DNA of 64,000 bases from Trichoplax adhaerens (Eukaryota > Placozoa > Uniplacotomia > Trichoplacea > Trichoplacidae): NCBI RefSeq assembly GCF_000150275.1, contig NW_002060961.1, positions 1,072,600 through 1,136,599 of the forward strand. The letters are read 5' to 3'. The number at the start of each line of letters is the position of its first letter. The stretch's first letter is position 1. The position numbers and the translations under genes were made by a program. The notes under the pieces were generated by a model. That model saw only the letters and a list, made by a program, of their open reading frames with translations. It did no database searches and was not told where the DNA came from. This document shows, one piece after another, positions 51,825-64,000 of this stretch.

Positions 51825-54800
51825 ATTAATAAAAACTCATTCGGTTGAGTTATAATTTTTAGCTATATCATATTGGTATCATAGCTAACTTTGTAAAAAG
51901 TAACATAATAGTTTTAACTCTTACATTATAGTATCACTACTCTACATTGGAATATGGTCATGAATGATATTACCTACTTAAAATATATTGCCTATTTTAA
52001 TACGATTAGTTTATCCAATTTGCCGTAACAAAAGCTAACGGAAATACGCGACCGTAATCGTACAGATAGTCAGCTGTTTTGTAAATCTGTTTATAAAATG
52101 ATTAAAATGAAATTGAATTTTACACCTTTGTTAAAAATTTGATTTTTGCACTTGCTAACAAATTGGCAATAAATAATTAATTATGAATAAAATATATCAA
52201 TCGCCATTCTTGTGCTCTTCATTCTCATCTTTTATTCGGTAGTTCTATTTAATGCACGGATTAGAATTATTTAAATTATGAAATACAGTGCTAATTCGTG
52301 ATTTGTGATAAACATTTCGTAATACTATAAAATAATAGAGATCTATTATCGACTAACTCTTCAATACGTGGAAAATATCATTGCTATTGTTTTCCGTAGT
52401 ACGTTTCCGAGAATTCATAGAGCACTTAGTGTGCTATAATACTTGCACATTTTCTTGATTGATTTTAGAAAACAGTCATTAAGACAAATCTTTATGTAAT
52501 ATCTAGTACAGTACATAATCAATGTATATCGCATGCATTATAATTTGCTGACATGAATACAAAATCTTTTGACACGAATAGCTGCATATCAAGGCAAAGT
52601 TACAAATTCAAATTTTTATTCAAAAAGAGCTATGTGATATTATCAAAGTTAAAATAGTGGTCATATCGTTGCTAATAACTGGGATTACATAGAGAGAAAA
52701 TTGTATTTTGTTTATGAAAAACAAGTTAAAAAATTAAACGTCTTCCTAATGAATATTATTGACAAAGAGAACTTATTATATACTTGTTATTGTGCTAATA
52801 ACCGTTAATAGTGATGCTTTTTATGAGAATCAATATAGCCCAATTCCTTATGTCCTGTATAGAATTTAAATTGACATGAAATATGTATATTCGCTTCCGG
52901 TATACCTGAAAATCATATTACTTTCGTTAACTTCTGAAATAATCATGGAAATCCTGCTAGTTTAAGCTAGTAAGAAGCAATATGGGTGCTGCTTTAGCAC
53001 ACATCTAAAATATAGTAGAAGTGTCAGATTAAAATATCGTTATTAGTTATATCTTAATATCAAAGGTATTTCTGAATTTTCGGCTTCATTCTTTTAATTG
53101 GCTGATTAATGACTGAATGATATCATTTCAATGTAATTATTGGTAAGAGCGGACAACAGGAATTGGTGATAATACTTATTTATCAAACACCAATCCTGAC
53201 TACATATACTCGGAGTATACCTTTAAGAGATTGGGCAACTAGCATAAATTAGCATAGCAGCCTAATGTAAGCATGATTTAGCACTTTCGAATGTTTCATA
53301 ATTAAATCTTGCAGTAATGATCTCTATGTATGCCTTTACTATTTATAATTCAGCAAAAAAAATAAATATTTAACTTCATAGGATCTTAAAATTATTTAAT
53401 TCATTTGCCTAAAAAGGATTTTTGCTAGCTGAATGAAAACTATAGAAAGCATCGAGTTTTAATTAATGATATATTATTTAATACATTATTCTGGTATAAA
53501 ATTATTAATAATCATGTTGATAGCTATAATCATCTGCAAGTTTGCACCGTTAATCCTGATTTGAAATAACATTAGTAAGATAATTACTTAGCATTGGATC
53601 ATCAATTTATAATTACAAATTAGATATTCAATTTATCTACCGTTTATGTACATTAAATTAGGGAAGTCAAATGTGAAAATATTTGTTCTTTTTAAACGTT
53701 TAATTTATATATTTCATTTTTTCTGCAATCTTTTATTCCAAAAGTGGAGATATTGGACTAGCCATAAATTTTACTAGTCTAAGCAAGATTAAGATTTGTA
53801 TATTAAATTCCAATATAATTGCAGTTAAGCAATTATGAAACAGTACTATTGCCATTAAGAAATATCTGTAAGACAATTGAGATTTACATACTATTATTAG
53901 CCAAGTAATACCTTAACTTTTTCGATAAGGGACTTTTATCCCATAACCAATAGCTAGCGACATACAGTAGAATCGGTTGTATAATTTACATTCCAATACA
54001 CTAACATCATCACATACTAAATATGTTGCATTGCTTGCTAAAAATGATTAAAACGAAATTAGTAATACATCCAACAATAAATAGCAAATAAAATATTTTT
54101 CGCTTGATTGGCCTTAGATGAGAGAGTGTAAATCCTTTCAATTTGGTAAATACACCACAACTATAATCAAGTAATACATAATCATGTATGGTACGTATAC
54201 ATTACTAACTACAATTCCTGACAAATATGGCCACTGAAAAATGTAAAAGTTAATTTAGATCCTCTTGAGCATTCCCTAAAAATCTTTTAAGTTATTTGCA
54301 TACGACACAACCCTTACTACAAGATAACTCTGCTCGTTTATAATTCTAATGTCAAAACACTAAAGCTAAACTGTCTTTCTAAATATTTTATTATATAGAC
54401 AATTTTATATTTTACTCAACAATAACTGACCTTCTTTTCAGTTTAAGTAAATGCATTTAGTTTTTTAATTCTATCCAAATGCGTCAACTTATTCTATCAA
54501 TATCTTAACAGCTGAAGGGGAATAGCGAAAGTCATTATATTCTTAGAAATTGACCTTGATGAATTCTTAATGAAGCCAAGTAAGTAATGTAACGAAATTG
54601 CTATTAGATAAAATTAGCAAGATCGATCAACGCAAGAACTACGAGTACATCCTAAAAAATTGTAATTCAGATAAAGGTAATAACTGAGTTATTATAGCCC
54701 TTATCTGCAGTAAGACGTAAAATTTAAATGTGGTAATTTAATTTTAATGGTATAGTATGACTTACATTATTTTTTATATGTAAATTATTATTCCAAGTTA

Positions 54801-57800
54801 AGTACAGTAAATGGAAGTAAATTTAGAAATGTATAAGTTTACATAGACTGCTACTGTATTTTACACCTACATCAATCTTTCTTTCCAATCGATAAATATT
54901 AATCCATAATTTTTTAACTGCTGTTATGCTGAAAACGTTATTTTTGAAGAGGATTTGTAGCTGGTACAATAAAATATACAATAAACAAATCCCAAAAATG
55001 AAATTTGAAATTAAATTTAGTATTTATAGAGCAGCTTTCTTGCATTATATATGCTAAAAAAGTTCAAATAGTTTCATAGATGCAAAAGATATCACCCATA
55101 ATGTAACCTATGTCATTAAGCTTACTCGTAAAGTAATGATAAAATTAAATAATTCGCGTATATTCTAGTTAACGAACGAATGATAAAAGAGTAATCTGTC
55201 TTGGCCAAACTGAAATAAATTTGACTAATTTATAAGGAAACTGAGTAACTTTCCTATAATAGCTAAGAATACTTTCGGAGATATCAATTGAAAGTTCAAT
55301 TTTTCTATTAAAATAAAATTTTAGACATTCTAATACAGTCTGTGAAAATATTCTAAAACAGCAATATAACGAATAAATATATGAGATTTTTAACAGCATA
55401 GAGAAAAAGCCGTTTATTTCAATACATATTATAACAACTTTCTACTAAGCATTACAATTTGCTGGCTAGCAATGAAATTCTTAGTGTAAAATCTATTGTG
55501 GGAATCCAAGCTTATTATATCTATTGAAACAGGTTCGGAATAATTAGATCAAAATTGATCGGAGATTTGATTATATCGTAAAATAACTGTTGTTTAGACC
55601 AATTTCGAATGATACGATTAAATAAAGTTCTTGTTTCTTTGTAAAGGAAAACATAAATTCTGGTAAATTTTAAAATTTATACATTAATTAACTTCTAAAA
55701 GTATCGTTATTGCCATCGCAATCGTTTATAATAGAGTATCAAATAAATATTACTTCTTTAAGTGGGTTTAAGACATTTTCGAATAATCAATTGAAAGCCA
55801 GACTTTCTTTCTAACATCTTTCGCCATTATTATATATATACCGTTGTTGGTAATAAAATATCGTTAATAACGTGCTAGAATGCATGAACTACTTAGTTTA
55901 AAGTTGCATGCGATGAATTCTTATTACCTAAATATGGAAGAATCTTTAATACGTCCTAATATCACGACGTGAGTACCGGTAACAGTCGCGAAAGTGTTTA
56001 ATTATTAGATTAAATTTATATCTTACACTTATAAATTTACGAATAGCGCAGTGAATTTCTTTAAATATATGGGTATTGATTTAACACAATTAATAAATCA
56101 TCTCAGGTCCTCGCTATTAATAACACCTTTACTTATATCATATTTGTATTCTATTTTCATACATGTAAATTAAAGCAAAATTTCTTCATTGCCCTCTAAT
56201 GAAGTTACTATACTTAGGAAAACGCTAAATATGCTGAACTTGATCCAGCCACCGACTCTTTCGACGTAGAAGAAAATTTGACTTTATAACATTTTGCAAA
56301 TTATATTTAAACTCATGGCAACAAATTATTTGATTCAATTGCTATTTGTCTCCTTCGAGACTTAAATATATTCGAAAGAAAACGTTTTCCTTACGGCTAA
56401 TTCTAAATAATTTACACCATTTTAATTCAGTATTATGCTAGTACTATACATCCGAAGCCAGTTCCATATATGTAAGAAACGTTGATAACTGAAGAAATTC
56501 TCACGGTATTTATTACCTGAAAAACTGCAGCATTTGGCTTTCTGTCCTATCAGAATAAAATGCAAATATGAGTAAAGAAAGACAGATAAAAGTTAATGAA
56601 TAGCATAAAAAGCTCTTGATATAAAATTTTACTATAGATAAGAAAGTAGACTGAGAATTGCGATTCAATTTAATTAATTAAGAATAGCCTTTATGTAAAT
56701 TAAGTAACTTGATAAGCAAAGGAATTTAAAGTCATGATAAATTAACCTGAAGAAAATTTCAGGAGTAATGTTGTTTCTATTCTGCAAGAAATTGTTTTTA
56801 TGTTTTTGTAAGCCTTAGCGATATTGAAGTAATTTTCGCCATTTTTTCGCTTTAATTACAAGCTCAAGTTGAATTCTTAACTATTTAGGGGGCAAATAAT
56901 GCCAATACGGGCCCGTATAAGTGAGTTAATATGCAAGTATATAATATAATTAGGGCTTTTGTTTATTATTATTATCGCTATTTTTCGTTTTGACTGCAAG
57001 CTCAAATTGAATTCTTAAATCATTTAGAGAGTAAACAACGCCAATATCGGCCGTTATATGTGTGTTTCATGTATACTTAATATAAATTATCGCGAATTTG
57101 GCTACAGAAATATACAATATATTACTATGTAGTAACTCGTTTTATTATGTCATGCGAAAGTGTTGGTGATCATGAACCTTCATGACTTTAAAATATTGAA
57201 AATTTTAATTTATATTATCATCACAGATTACAATAGCTATGACTATCTATATTGCTTAAGAATAATAAAGAGCTACTGCTTTTCATTTCTTAGATCGATA
57301 CCGTAACTTACTAAAACCTACGTATTCAGTTAAGAATTAAGAAAGAGTGCATCACCTGTTATACTTGATTTGCTTTTAATTTTCAGCTCTTATCTACACA
57401 TTCTTATTTCATACCGGTAGTAAATGATCTAAATTGACTAATAATTCTCAATCGGTCTCAAAAACAAGGTAGAATTACATTCAGTAAACCTAAATTAGCT
57501 ACGCTATGCCAAATTGCTTTACATCATGAACATTGCAATTGTTTCCATTGATTGCACCATGAAGTATTTCCGATTTGCATAACAATTAGAAATTAAGTCG
57601 TGATAATAGTTGCAATAGAACTCCACTTTGCTATCGATTGATTATACGCATAACAGAGCGAGACAATTGCAATTTGATTGTATATTAGCATAGAATAAGG
57701 GTTTAAGGTAAAAAATGTCAATCAGGCTTGTAACAATTACATAATTCACCACAATATAGCATAAACTATCTATCATGTCCGTTTATACATACACTATTTT

Positions 57801-59140
57801 CATTTTGCTTTGCATACCGCTTTTTTAATTGTTGTTTAGCCAATACTTTCAAAATCATTGGTTGATATACTGTACTTCATTAGCATCAATTATTTATATT
57901 TTTATCACATCAAACTAAAATATGTGCAAAACTGAAAACCTGGAGGTGAAAATTAAACCTAGAGAATGTAAGTATCGAATATAGTGTTGGGCTGACTCAG
58001 TGACGAAAATAGCATAATTTACAGAGTTTCAGAAATTCTCTTCTTGCTTATAGCATATAGTAATGAAAAAATTGTAATCATGCATGCCGTTTGCTTCATG
58101 ATTATTAACTTTTCAGGAAAATATATCTAATCCTAGCCCAATTTTTTCTTCTAGGATACTAGATAAATTAATCTTTAGCATCTGCTCTGCAAAAATATCT
58201 AGAAATTAATAATTAATAATAATACTTATCCCCAATTGAATATGCTATTATATTAAATTAATTTCGACTATCTATACGTACATAGTTTGATTTATATGTA
58301 GTGAAGTAAATTCATAAATTTCTCCTTCATTTCTTTTTAGATCAGCATTGTAATAGACCGATTTATAGATAGATCAACACCTATTAGAGTAGTCAAATAC
58401 TGTACTGTTTCTATTGAGTTTTGAAACCTAAAAATAATTTAATGGAACAGATGAGGGTGAGTGTTTTTCAAGATATGTGAGAAATTAAATTAGAGCATAG
58501 TTAGGTATACGATTAATAATAATTTCGAGTGACTGCGAATAAATTGTGAGTTGAGATTGTTAATTTATATCTAGGTAAATTATCTGTCTTAAAAAATAAA
58601 GGAAATAACCTTCAACGTTCGCTGTTCGAAAATATTAGTTGAACATACCAACTCTAGTCTTTATCTTAGAGAAATCTTGATAGTAAATAGCATGCATGAA
58701 TCCAAAAGTTCAGAAATATAATTCGCTAGATGTAGCTTAGCCTAAAAGTGTTAATTGCTTTTATTTCAGCTTACATTACTACAGAGATTTCTATTCGTAT
58801 TTGATTAATATGGTATTGGGAGGTTATCAATTTCAATAATTAAGCTCAATATATCATTAATCAGGATAGAAATAAATTTGCTCTATCAATGTGTTACAGT
58901 GTTATATACTGTATTACAGTAGAAATATCTATGTTAGGATAATTCTATTAGACTATCCTTATTTAGTTAACTTCTAATTTGGATATACTGTATTTTAATA
59001 TAGCACTGACTTTTTATGACAGTGACACTTATACACATACTGAAATTAATAGTTATAATAGGGAATGCAAATCATCTGCTTACAGTTCGAATCATTGTGA
59101 TTGTAATTTACTTATGGTAGATTGTAAATTATCATGGAAA
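51825..59140. other. AT-rich stretch with scattered hairpins and a small tandem repeat
   Basis: No gene was recognised. Two adjoining hairpins lie at 53157-53198 (CAGGA, TTGGT and GATAA pairing with TTATC, ACCAA and TCCTG) and 53205-53219 (TATACTC/GAGTATA). A two-unit tandem repeat at 56837-57100 is listed separately. The remaining open frames (for example 55169-55399) look random. Confidence 0.55.
56837..57100. repeat. Two-unit tandem duplication, period 139
   Basis: Unit 1 starts CGCCATTTTTTCGCTTT at 56837 and unit 2 CGCTATTTTTCGTTTT at 56976. Both continue with CAAGCTCAA-TTGAATTCTTAA, an ATTTAG word, CAA-TAATGCCAATA or its variant and a GC-rich palindrome (ACGGGCCCGT in unit 1, CGGCCG in unit 2). 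They then lead into ATA-rich sequence. Substitutions are spread along the units, so the duplication is old. Confidence 0.85.
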
Positions 59141-59522
59141 TGTTCCGTGATAGGACATATCGTAATCTGACTATTCTGTATTAGTCATTACATGTCTATG
59201 TTCGTAAATACTGTTGTCTGCATTAAGGGAGCAGTAGCTAAAATTAATATCTAATTCAGTAAATGATTCTAATGTTAATTGTATTAGCTATGACTCATGA
59301 ACTATTGAGGAATAGTATATAAATGCAGTATGTCGTGAAATAAAGAAGAATTGTCCAACTTAGTGTTTAACGTAAAATACGAGGCGTTTAAGTCTTTATG
59401 TAGTCTGCTAGTAGAGCAAAAGTGTTTGTGATAGTGCAGATATCGTTCCTTGATACGCGGTTCAAGGAATTGACTTATTGATCGTATATTGCGTTATCTT
59501 GTTGCAAAGCTGTTTTGTGACA
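59141..59522 (+). repeat. LTR-like element, copy B (possible solo LTR)
   Basis: This is the diverged second copy of the element at 51538-51824, in the same orientation. It starts TGTTCCGTGATAGGACATAT (copy A: TGATTCTGTGGATGGACATA) and has TATATAA at 59316-59322, AATAAA at 59339-59344, GTTTAACGTAAAAT and GAGGCGTTTAAGTCTT. A stronger hairpin (TTCCTTGA 59446-59453 with TCAAGGAA 59462-59469) sits where copy A has a different one. The end block is CGTTATCTTGTTGC...TTTTGTGACA. It is about 95 bases longer than copy A owing to insertions after the first 50 bases and in the 3' half. No internal retrotransposon region is attached. Confidence 0.45.
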
Positions 59523-62465
59523 CGATGTATTAATTGTTATGATTAAATATAACGCAATAAAAGTCATCAAATTTTTCATAGAAACGAGGACAATCAGTAA
59601 ATTAATTATTTATTGCAATCAGTTGAAGATATTGAGAATGCCTAATTAACCTTCTATGGTGCGTTTCCTCGTAAACAATTTTTAATGCACCTTGATCACT
59701 AGCTGAACAAGACACTTCATTACTAGCTACCCAACAATACATTACTCGTAACAACATTAATAAAACTAAGATTTTGATTTAAAAATTTTTTTTTAATTAA
59801 TAGATTCCTATTGTATTTACTCTAGGCATTATTTCAATCTTAAAATCAAATCAGTTAACGGTGCATTAATTGTTATTACCGCTTATTGAATTACAGTTTT
59901 AAATTAATATCTCCTCAATTAAGTTATTTCATATATGCATAGAGCAGTTACGATTATGTCAGCTCTAAATTGACAACAATTACATTATGAATAAGGTTGT
60001 CATGCTTGAATAATCTACCATTTTCCTGAAATTAAAATCATTCAGTATTGTCTTAATAGTTATTCCGGATTCGGTTAACATTTGAATTATCGTAACCATG
60101 ATCAGTCCAATTAATAGTGATCTTGTATTTGAGAAGAGTATATGGATATCATTATTATGTACTGTTTGATAAATTCAATTATCACTATTATTATTTCACA
60201 ATCTTGCTAGTTATTTTATGATGTGATTTACTGACAATATTTTAGTAAGATCAAACTATCTGTAATTAAGATAGGGTAATTCGATCTTGCATACGCTGAT
60301 GAAGACTATATTAACAATTGATTAAAATAATATCTGATTTCCGTGAGTAAGACATCATTTCCATTTCTCCAAATCCAATTATAGTTATAATCATAAACCA
60401 TAATGATACTGTAAATTCATTAAAATTATAAACATAATGTAAGGATATCTTATGGAATATATGACCTAGACAACTATGGTGGATATAATAAGTTATGCTA
60501 TTGATTACTTGTATCAATCTCAGACTAAAGCTATATCTAGTAAAGATATTTAGGATGGTGCTGAAGTGCTCAGTATCTATTTTGTCAAAATAGAGAAAGT
60601 AATTAGTTTGCCAATATTTTAAATTATGGTTTGATACAATGTTAACAGATAGCAATTACAGATTAGCAATAAGTATCTTGATGATAAATTATCTCAGTTA
60701 GAAGATATTAAATAATTCTACGCTTATATTGATTTCATTGAAAGCTTTTGATGATTGCAAGCTATCAATCCAATCAAATATTTTCAGTAATTATAATTAT
60801 TATTATTATTGATAAGTAGAACAATCCAGGCTTTTACTCCAATTATATCAGCGCGTTATTGCAGTCTAGTTATAGTTGCTTATCAGAGTTTTTTATTTCA
60901 TATTGCAGTAGGAATCATTAAATTCAATTAAATCAATAATAACATAAGCATGGATCTAAATTGCGTTACCAAAATGTGATTAATCCTAAATGGAATCAAT
61001 GATACGTTGAATAATAACCTTTACTGATACTTTATCGATGGCTTCGAATGTTACCTTTAAGATAGAAGGAAAGGCATCGGTTATTTAGTCATACAATTCG
61101 ATAGAAATCAGTTTTCTTGCTAGATTAAAGGGATGTTATACCAGTAAAATTTTATCCTTAGACTGTAAATCATGTTTGCAGTTAAATTGTGAATTATAAT
61201 TATTGAAACGGTGCGGCTGAAATAGATGTCGGTTTTTATTAGGTTAATTGACCAATTCTAATTTCCGTTCTTTATCCATTAGTATACAAAATATGAATAG
61301 ATTATCGATACAGTGATGATTCCATATAGAATTAAATTCAGAATTAAAAGCGAGGAGATATCATCACGCTCTTTTAGCTTGATGAAGATGACAAGTAAGT
61401 GCAGTAGTATTGTTTACATTAGAATTGGACATCGAATTCAGTATTCAAAGTAGGCAAGAAGTTCTTCTGTGTATAATTCTTTTAAACAAGTCAACCAGCA
61501 GAATTTGATTTTATTGCAGAAGTACAGAAACATATACTCATTTAGTAATTCTTGATATAGGTGCACTCATTTCCATCGATGTCTAGTATCAAGACTGATT
61601 CGACGGTCTTGGATAACATTGATTATGACCAGATTATAATATCAGTTGTTCTTTAATTTATACTTATTAAGGTTAGTGCCTTGATTGCTTGAAAAGCATG
61701 TAAAGGACTAATAAAATGTAGTATTAATATTAAATATTAAGATATAAAGGCTATAATTGTAATGATGTTTGTGAGTAGAGAAATCAAACTAGCAATGCTA
61801 AGATCACTATTGATCGCAATTTACTGTTTCATAAATAGTTATCATCATTCGATGATCCAAAAGCTTAGTATGGATATTATGGTATTACAGCTAGAGTCAT
61901 TTTAAAAGGTATCAACGGCTAATGCTATTGCAAAGGCGTGAGGTAAAATAGTTCCCCATGTCTAATCTAATAATAACAAGAAGTCCCATTTACAGGAAGT
62001 TCACTTAGTGACACTATTATAAAGTCAAGCGTTATGAAGAAAAACTTGGATAAAAGTTGTTTGATATCCTAATAATCGATTGTCGCTGGTCGATTTTTCC
62101 GATTGACGAAAAATCCACTCCTATGTATTGCTTATATTTCATCTCCGCAACAAAAATAGCAAAAGAAGGATTTCGATGTTGGAGATGATGATTACTGTAC
62201 TTTGAGCTTTGCATTGAACTTGAATAATAGTGACGCAGAAGGCAAATTAACTACAGTAAAACGATAACCTTTAGGGAATAGAGTAAACTAGAGGATGGCG
62301 CTAAAGGATAGGTAGAATAGGAAAATATTGTTACAAACTACGAATTTTGTTACAATACATAGAACTAAGAAGCAATCGATGCCATTAGATTGCGTCGGAC
62401 ATGATCGACGTATCGATAGTCATTTTTTCATGACTAAAATAGCGCTTGACTTTTAACATTGCCAG
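59523..62465. other. Intergenic, AT-rich
   Basis: No gene recognised. The 114-codon minus-strand frame at 60311-60655 is Ile/Tyr/Phe-rich and without known motifs; chance is the likelier reading. A 38-codon plus-strand piece near 61561-61654 (HSFPSMSSIKTDSTVLDN) has coding-like composition but no identified family. Confidence 0.5.
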
Positions 62466-63533
62466 TCATTTAACACAATTTGCTTGTTCGACATTGAAAG
62501 CGGTAATAGTATGAGCAGATGATTTTCGCTTCCAATCTTGTGCAACAATACTGTCCACAGTTGGATTGTGCACAGTATTAGCGCGATTATTGCTTGCCAA
62601 TCGACTACACAGAAGATTGCCAAGCCATGTAGCACGAACTCGTTTCTCAATTTCCCTACGTAAACTAGCTGTAAAATAGCCATAAAGGAGTGGATTCATA
62701 GCTGGATAGGAAAAAGCTAAATACTGCAAGCTGCGTATCACTTGTGCTGTCGTAGGTGTAACAAATTTGGAGGAATATAACATTAAAAAGACAACAACGT
62801 AAGGCAGCCAAAATAGGATAAAGATACCAATCATGATGGCCATATGTTTGATTGCTCGGATATTACGCTTAATGACTGAGATTGGCGTACTAGCACGTCG
62901 AGAGATGATTTTATCACGTTGTGTGTGACTGTTAACAATGAACAAGATTTGTGTATAAGTCACAATTAACACCAGCAATGGAAAGAAAAATAAAACACTG
63001 AAAATAGTGATTAAATAAGCGTGATGGACTGGGTTAGCAGGCCTGAATTTAACACAGGTATTGGGTGGGGGCATTAATATTGTAAATAGCGGCAAATATG
63101 CACTAAAAATACTCAATAACCAGACAGCGGCTACGGATGACATAGCAATTAAACGCGTTTTCCTCATTTCATATTTAAAGGGAAATATTACGCAAAAGTA
63201 GCGATCCAAACTGACTAAGGTTAAATGTAAATTTAAGTTCACAATTAATCCAATACCAGTTAATGGTAGAACAGTGCATGCGATTGGATCCTGTTTAACC
63301 CACTGATAATAGAGTACCCATCGAGGTAATAAATAAAGTAGGCCAAAGATGATTCCAGCACAAAACATGCTAGCCATGATCCAGTTGGACATCGTATGAA
63401 GTTTACGCTCCGATACAATTAATGCTAACATAAAAATATTAGTCAGGATAGTTAGTCCTGTAATAACGCCGTAAACGATCGTTGATTGAACTGTTTCGAA
63501 TGGAATTTCCGTTTGATTGGTTATATTGGACAT
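62466..63533 (-). CDS. Class A GPCR, intact single exon
   Basis: 355 residues. The short N terminus has two sequons (N3, N6). Features in order: TM1 about 16-41 with N32, TM2 about 52-70, C86, DRYFCVIFPFKYEMRK at 110-125, C160 in loop 2, TM5 about 172-200, loop 3 with RRAS (about 212-215, a possible kinase site), HMAIMIGIFILFWLPY at 230-245 and YLAFSYPAMNPLLY at 271-284. A cytoplasmic tail of about 70 residues has C309. All class A key residues are present. TM6-TM7 wording is closest to the receptors at 24.8 and 50.2 kb, so it is the same expanded subfamily. It is a plasma-membrane, G-protein-coupled receptor by family; the ligand cannot be inferred. The start ATG lies in ATCATGTCC, and a close upstream alternative was not seen. 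Confidence 0.93.
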   Translation of the reverse strand: MSNITNQTEIPFETVQSTIVYGVITGLTILTNIFMLALIVSERKLHTMSNWIMASMFCAGIIFGLLYLLPRWVLYYQWVKQDPIACTVLPLTGIGLIVNLNLHLTLVSLDRYFCVIFPFKYEMRKTRLIAMSSVAAVWLLSIFSAYLPLFTILMPPPNTCVKFRPANPVHHAYLITIFSVLFFFPLLVLIVTYTQILFIVNSHTQRDKIISRRASTPISVIKRNIRAIKHMAIMIGIFILFWLPYVVVFLMLYSSKFVTPTTAQVIRSLQYLAFSYPAMNPLLYGYFTASLRREIEKRVRATWLGNLLCSRLASNNRANTVHNPTVDSIVAQDWKRKSSAHTITAFNVEQANCVK

Positions 63534-64000
63534 GATGAATTGATCTTGTTGGCTAGACTTGTTATTAAATGAGCGATGGCAATTTCTTGTGACGAAATGA
63601 AATTAGATTAAGGATGCCAACTAGAAGAATAGTCGCCTAACTCTTCAATATTCAAGTTATCAATTGGCTACTGAAGTACGTCAAATTCTCTTGTACACCT
63701 AATAATTAAGGGAAAAATTGCAAGATAGAATTGGTCCGGTTAGTCATGATGACACAGAAAGATGAATTGATCTTCAGTCTTGAATAAGATGACAGCAATT
63801 TACAGACAAATACGAATCATAGTCGCCATTAGCATATTACTTATGGCAATCGTATAATAATAAACAACCATCTCTCCCAACAGTAAGCGAACATCAATCA
63901 ATACGGCAGTTTTCAATTCATCGTTATCAACTAATCAGAATACATTGGTCGCCTCAATAAAAAAGTTTTGACTTAAGCGATGAAATGAAAGTACGTATAG
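63534..64000. other. 5' flank of the minus-strand receptor
   Basis: Upstream sequence of the receptor that starts at 63533. No gene, repeat or definite promoter element was recognised. Confidence 0.5.

Noticed and set aside
59083-59099. GTTCGAATC, like the T arm of a tRNA
   Set aside because: No matching acceptor, D or anticodon arms around it.
60311-60655. 114-codon minus-strand frame
   Set aside because: Composition is that of AT-rich chance frames; no recognisable motif and no start context support.
1-64000. CRISPR arrays, operons, phage or bacterial defence genes
   Set aside because: Repeats present are long tandem units without spacers, and the genes are intron-containing or single-exon animal types.

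Overview
The window looks like nuclear DNA of an early-branching, AT-rich animal, most likely a placozoan (Trichoplax-like). This is inference. It rests on the strong AT bias outside a few repeat blocks, GT-AG introns of about 90-720 bases in a typical animal gene (ZFAND2/AIRAPL type), several single-exon rhodopsin-type receptors of what looks like one lineage-expanded subfamily, and remains of a cadherin gene. There is no bacterial-style gene packing and no phage, CRISPR or operon signal.

Layout. 1-898 is a tandem array (3.4 units of about 240-280 bases) packed with CTGTAC/GTACAG palindromes. It ends about 130 bases before a ten-exon gene (1036-4159, +) for a two-AN1-finger, two-UIM protein with a C-terminal CAAX box. 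4.2-13.5 kb is AT-rich with no recognisable gene. 13539-14933 (+) is an intact peptide-receptor-like GPCR. 15-24.8 kb holds only coding-like fragments, one probably a decayed GPCR (18.6-19.5 kb), and a G-quadruplex-type G tract. 24789-25940 (-) is an intact GPCR whose NPxxY Asn is Cys. 26.0-28.0 kb is a GC-richer block with two further tandem arrays. 28.1-30.3 kb contains decayed membrane-protein sequence on the minus strand, including a GPCR relic, and two striking palindromes. 30.3-45.3 kb is an AT-rich desert. 45290-46284 (+) is a GPCR pseudogene, followed by the broken remains of about three cadherin repeats (46.8-47.6 kb), then an intact GPCR at 50189-51274 (+). Two diverged copies of an LTR-like element lie at 51.5 and 59.1 kb. 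The window ends with another intact GPCR at 62466-63533 (-).

How it fits together. The receptors at 24.8, 45.3 (broken), 50.2 and 62.5 kb share wording in TM6, TM7 and the extracellular-loop cysteines. They read as a locally duplicated family in which some copies survive and others decay. The receptor at 13.5 kb belongs to a different class A group. The ZFAND2-like gene is an unrelated proteostasis gene. No multi-gene system comparable to an operon or defence island was seen. The most unusual content is the palindrome-rich arrays, the isolated hairpins, the gene relics and the paired LTR-like elements.
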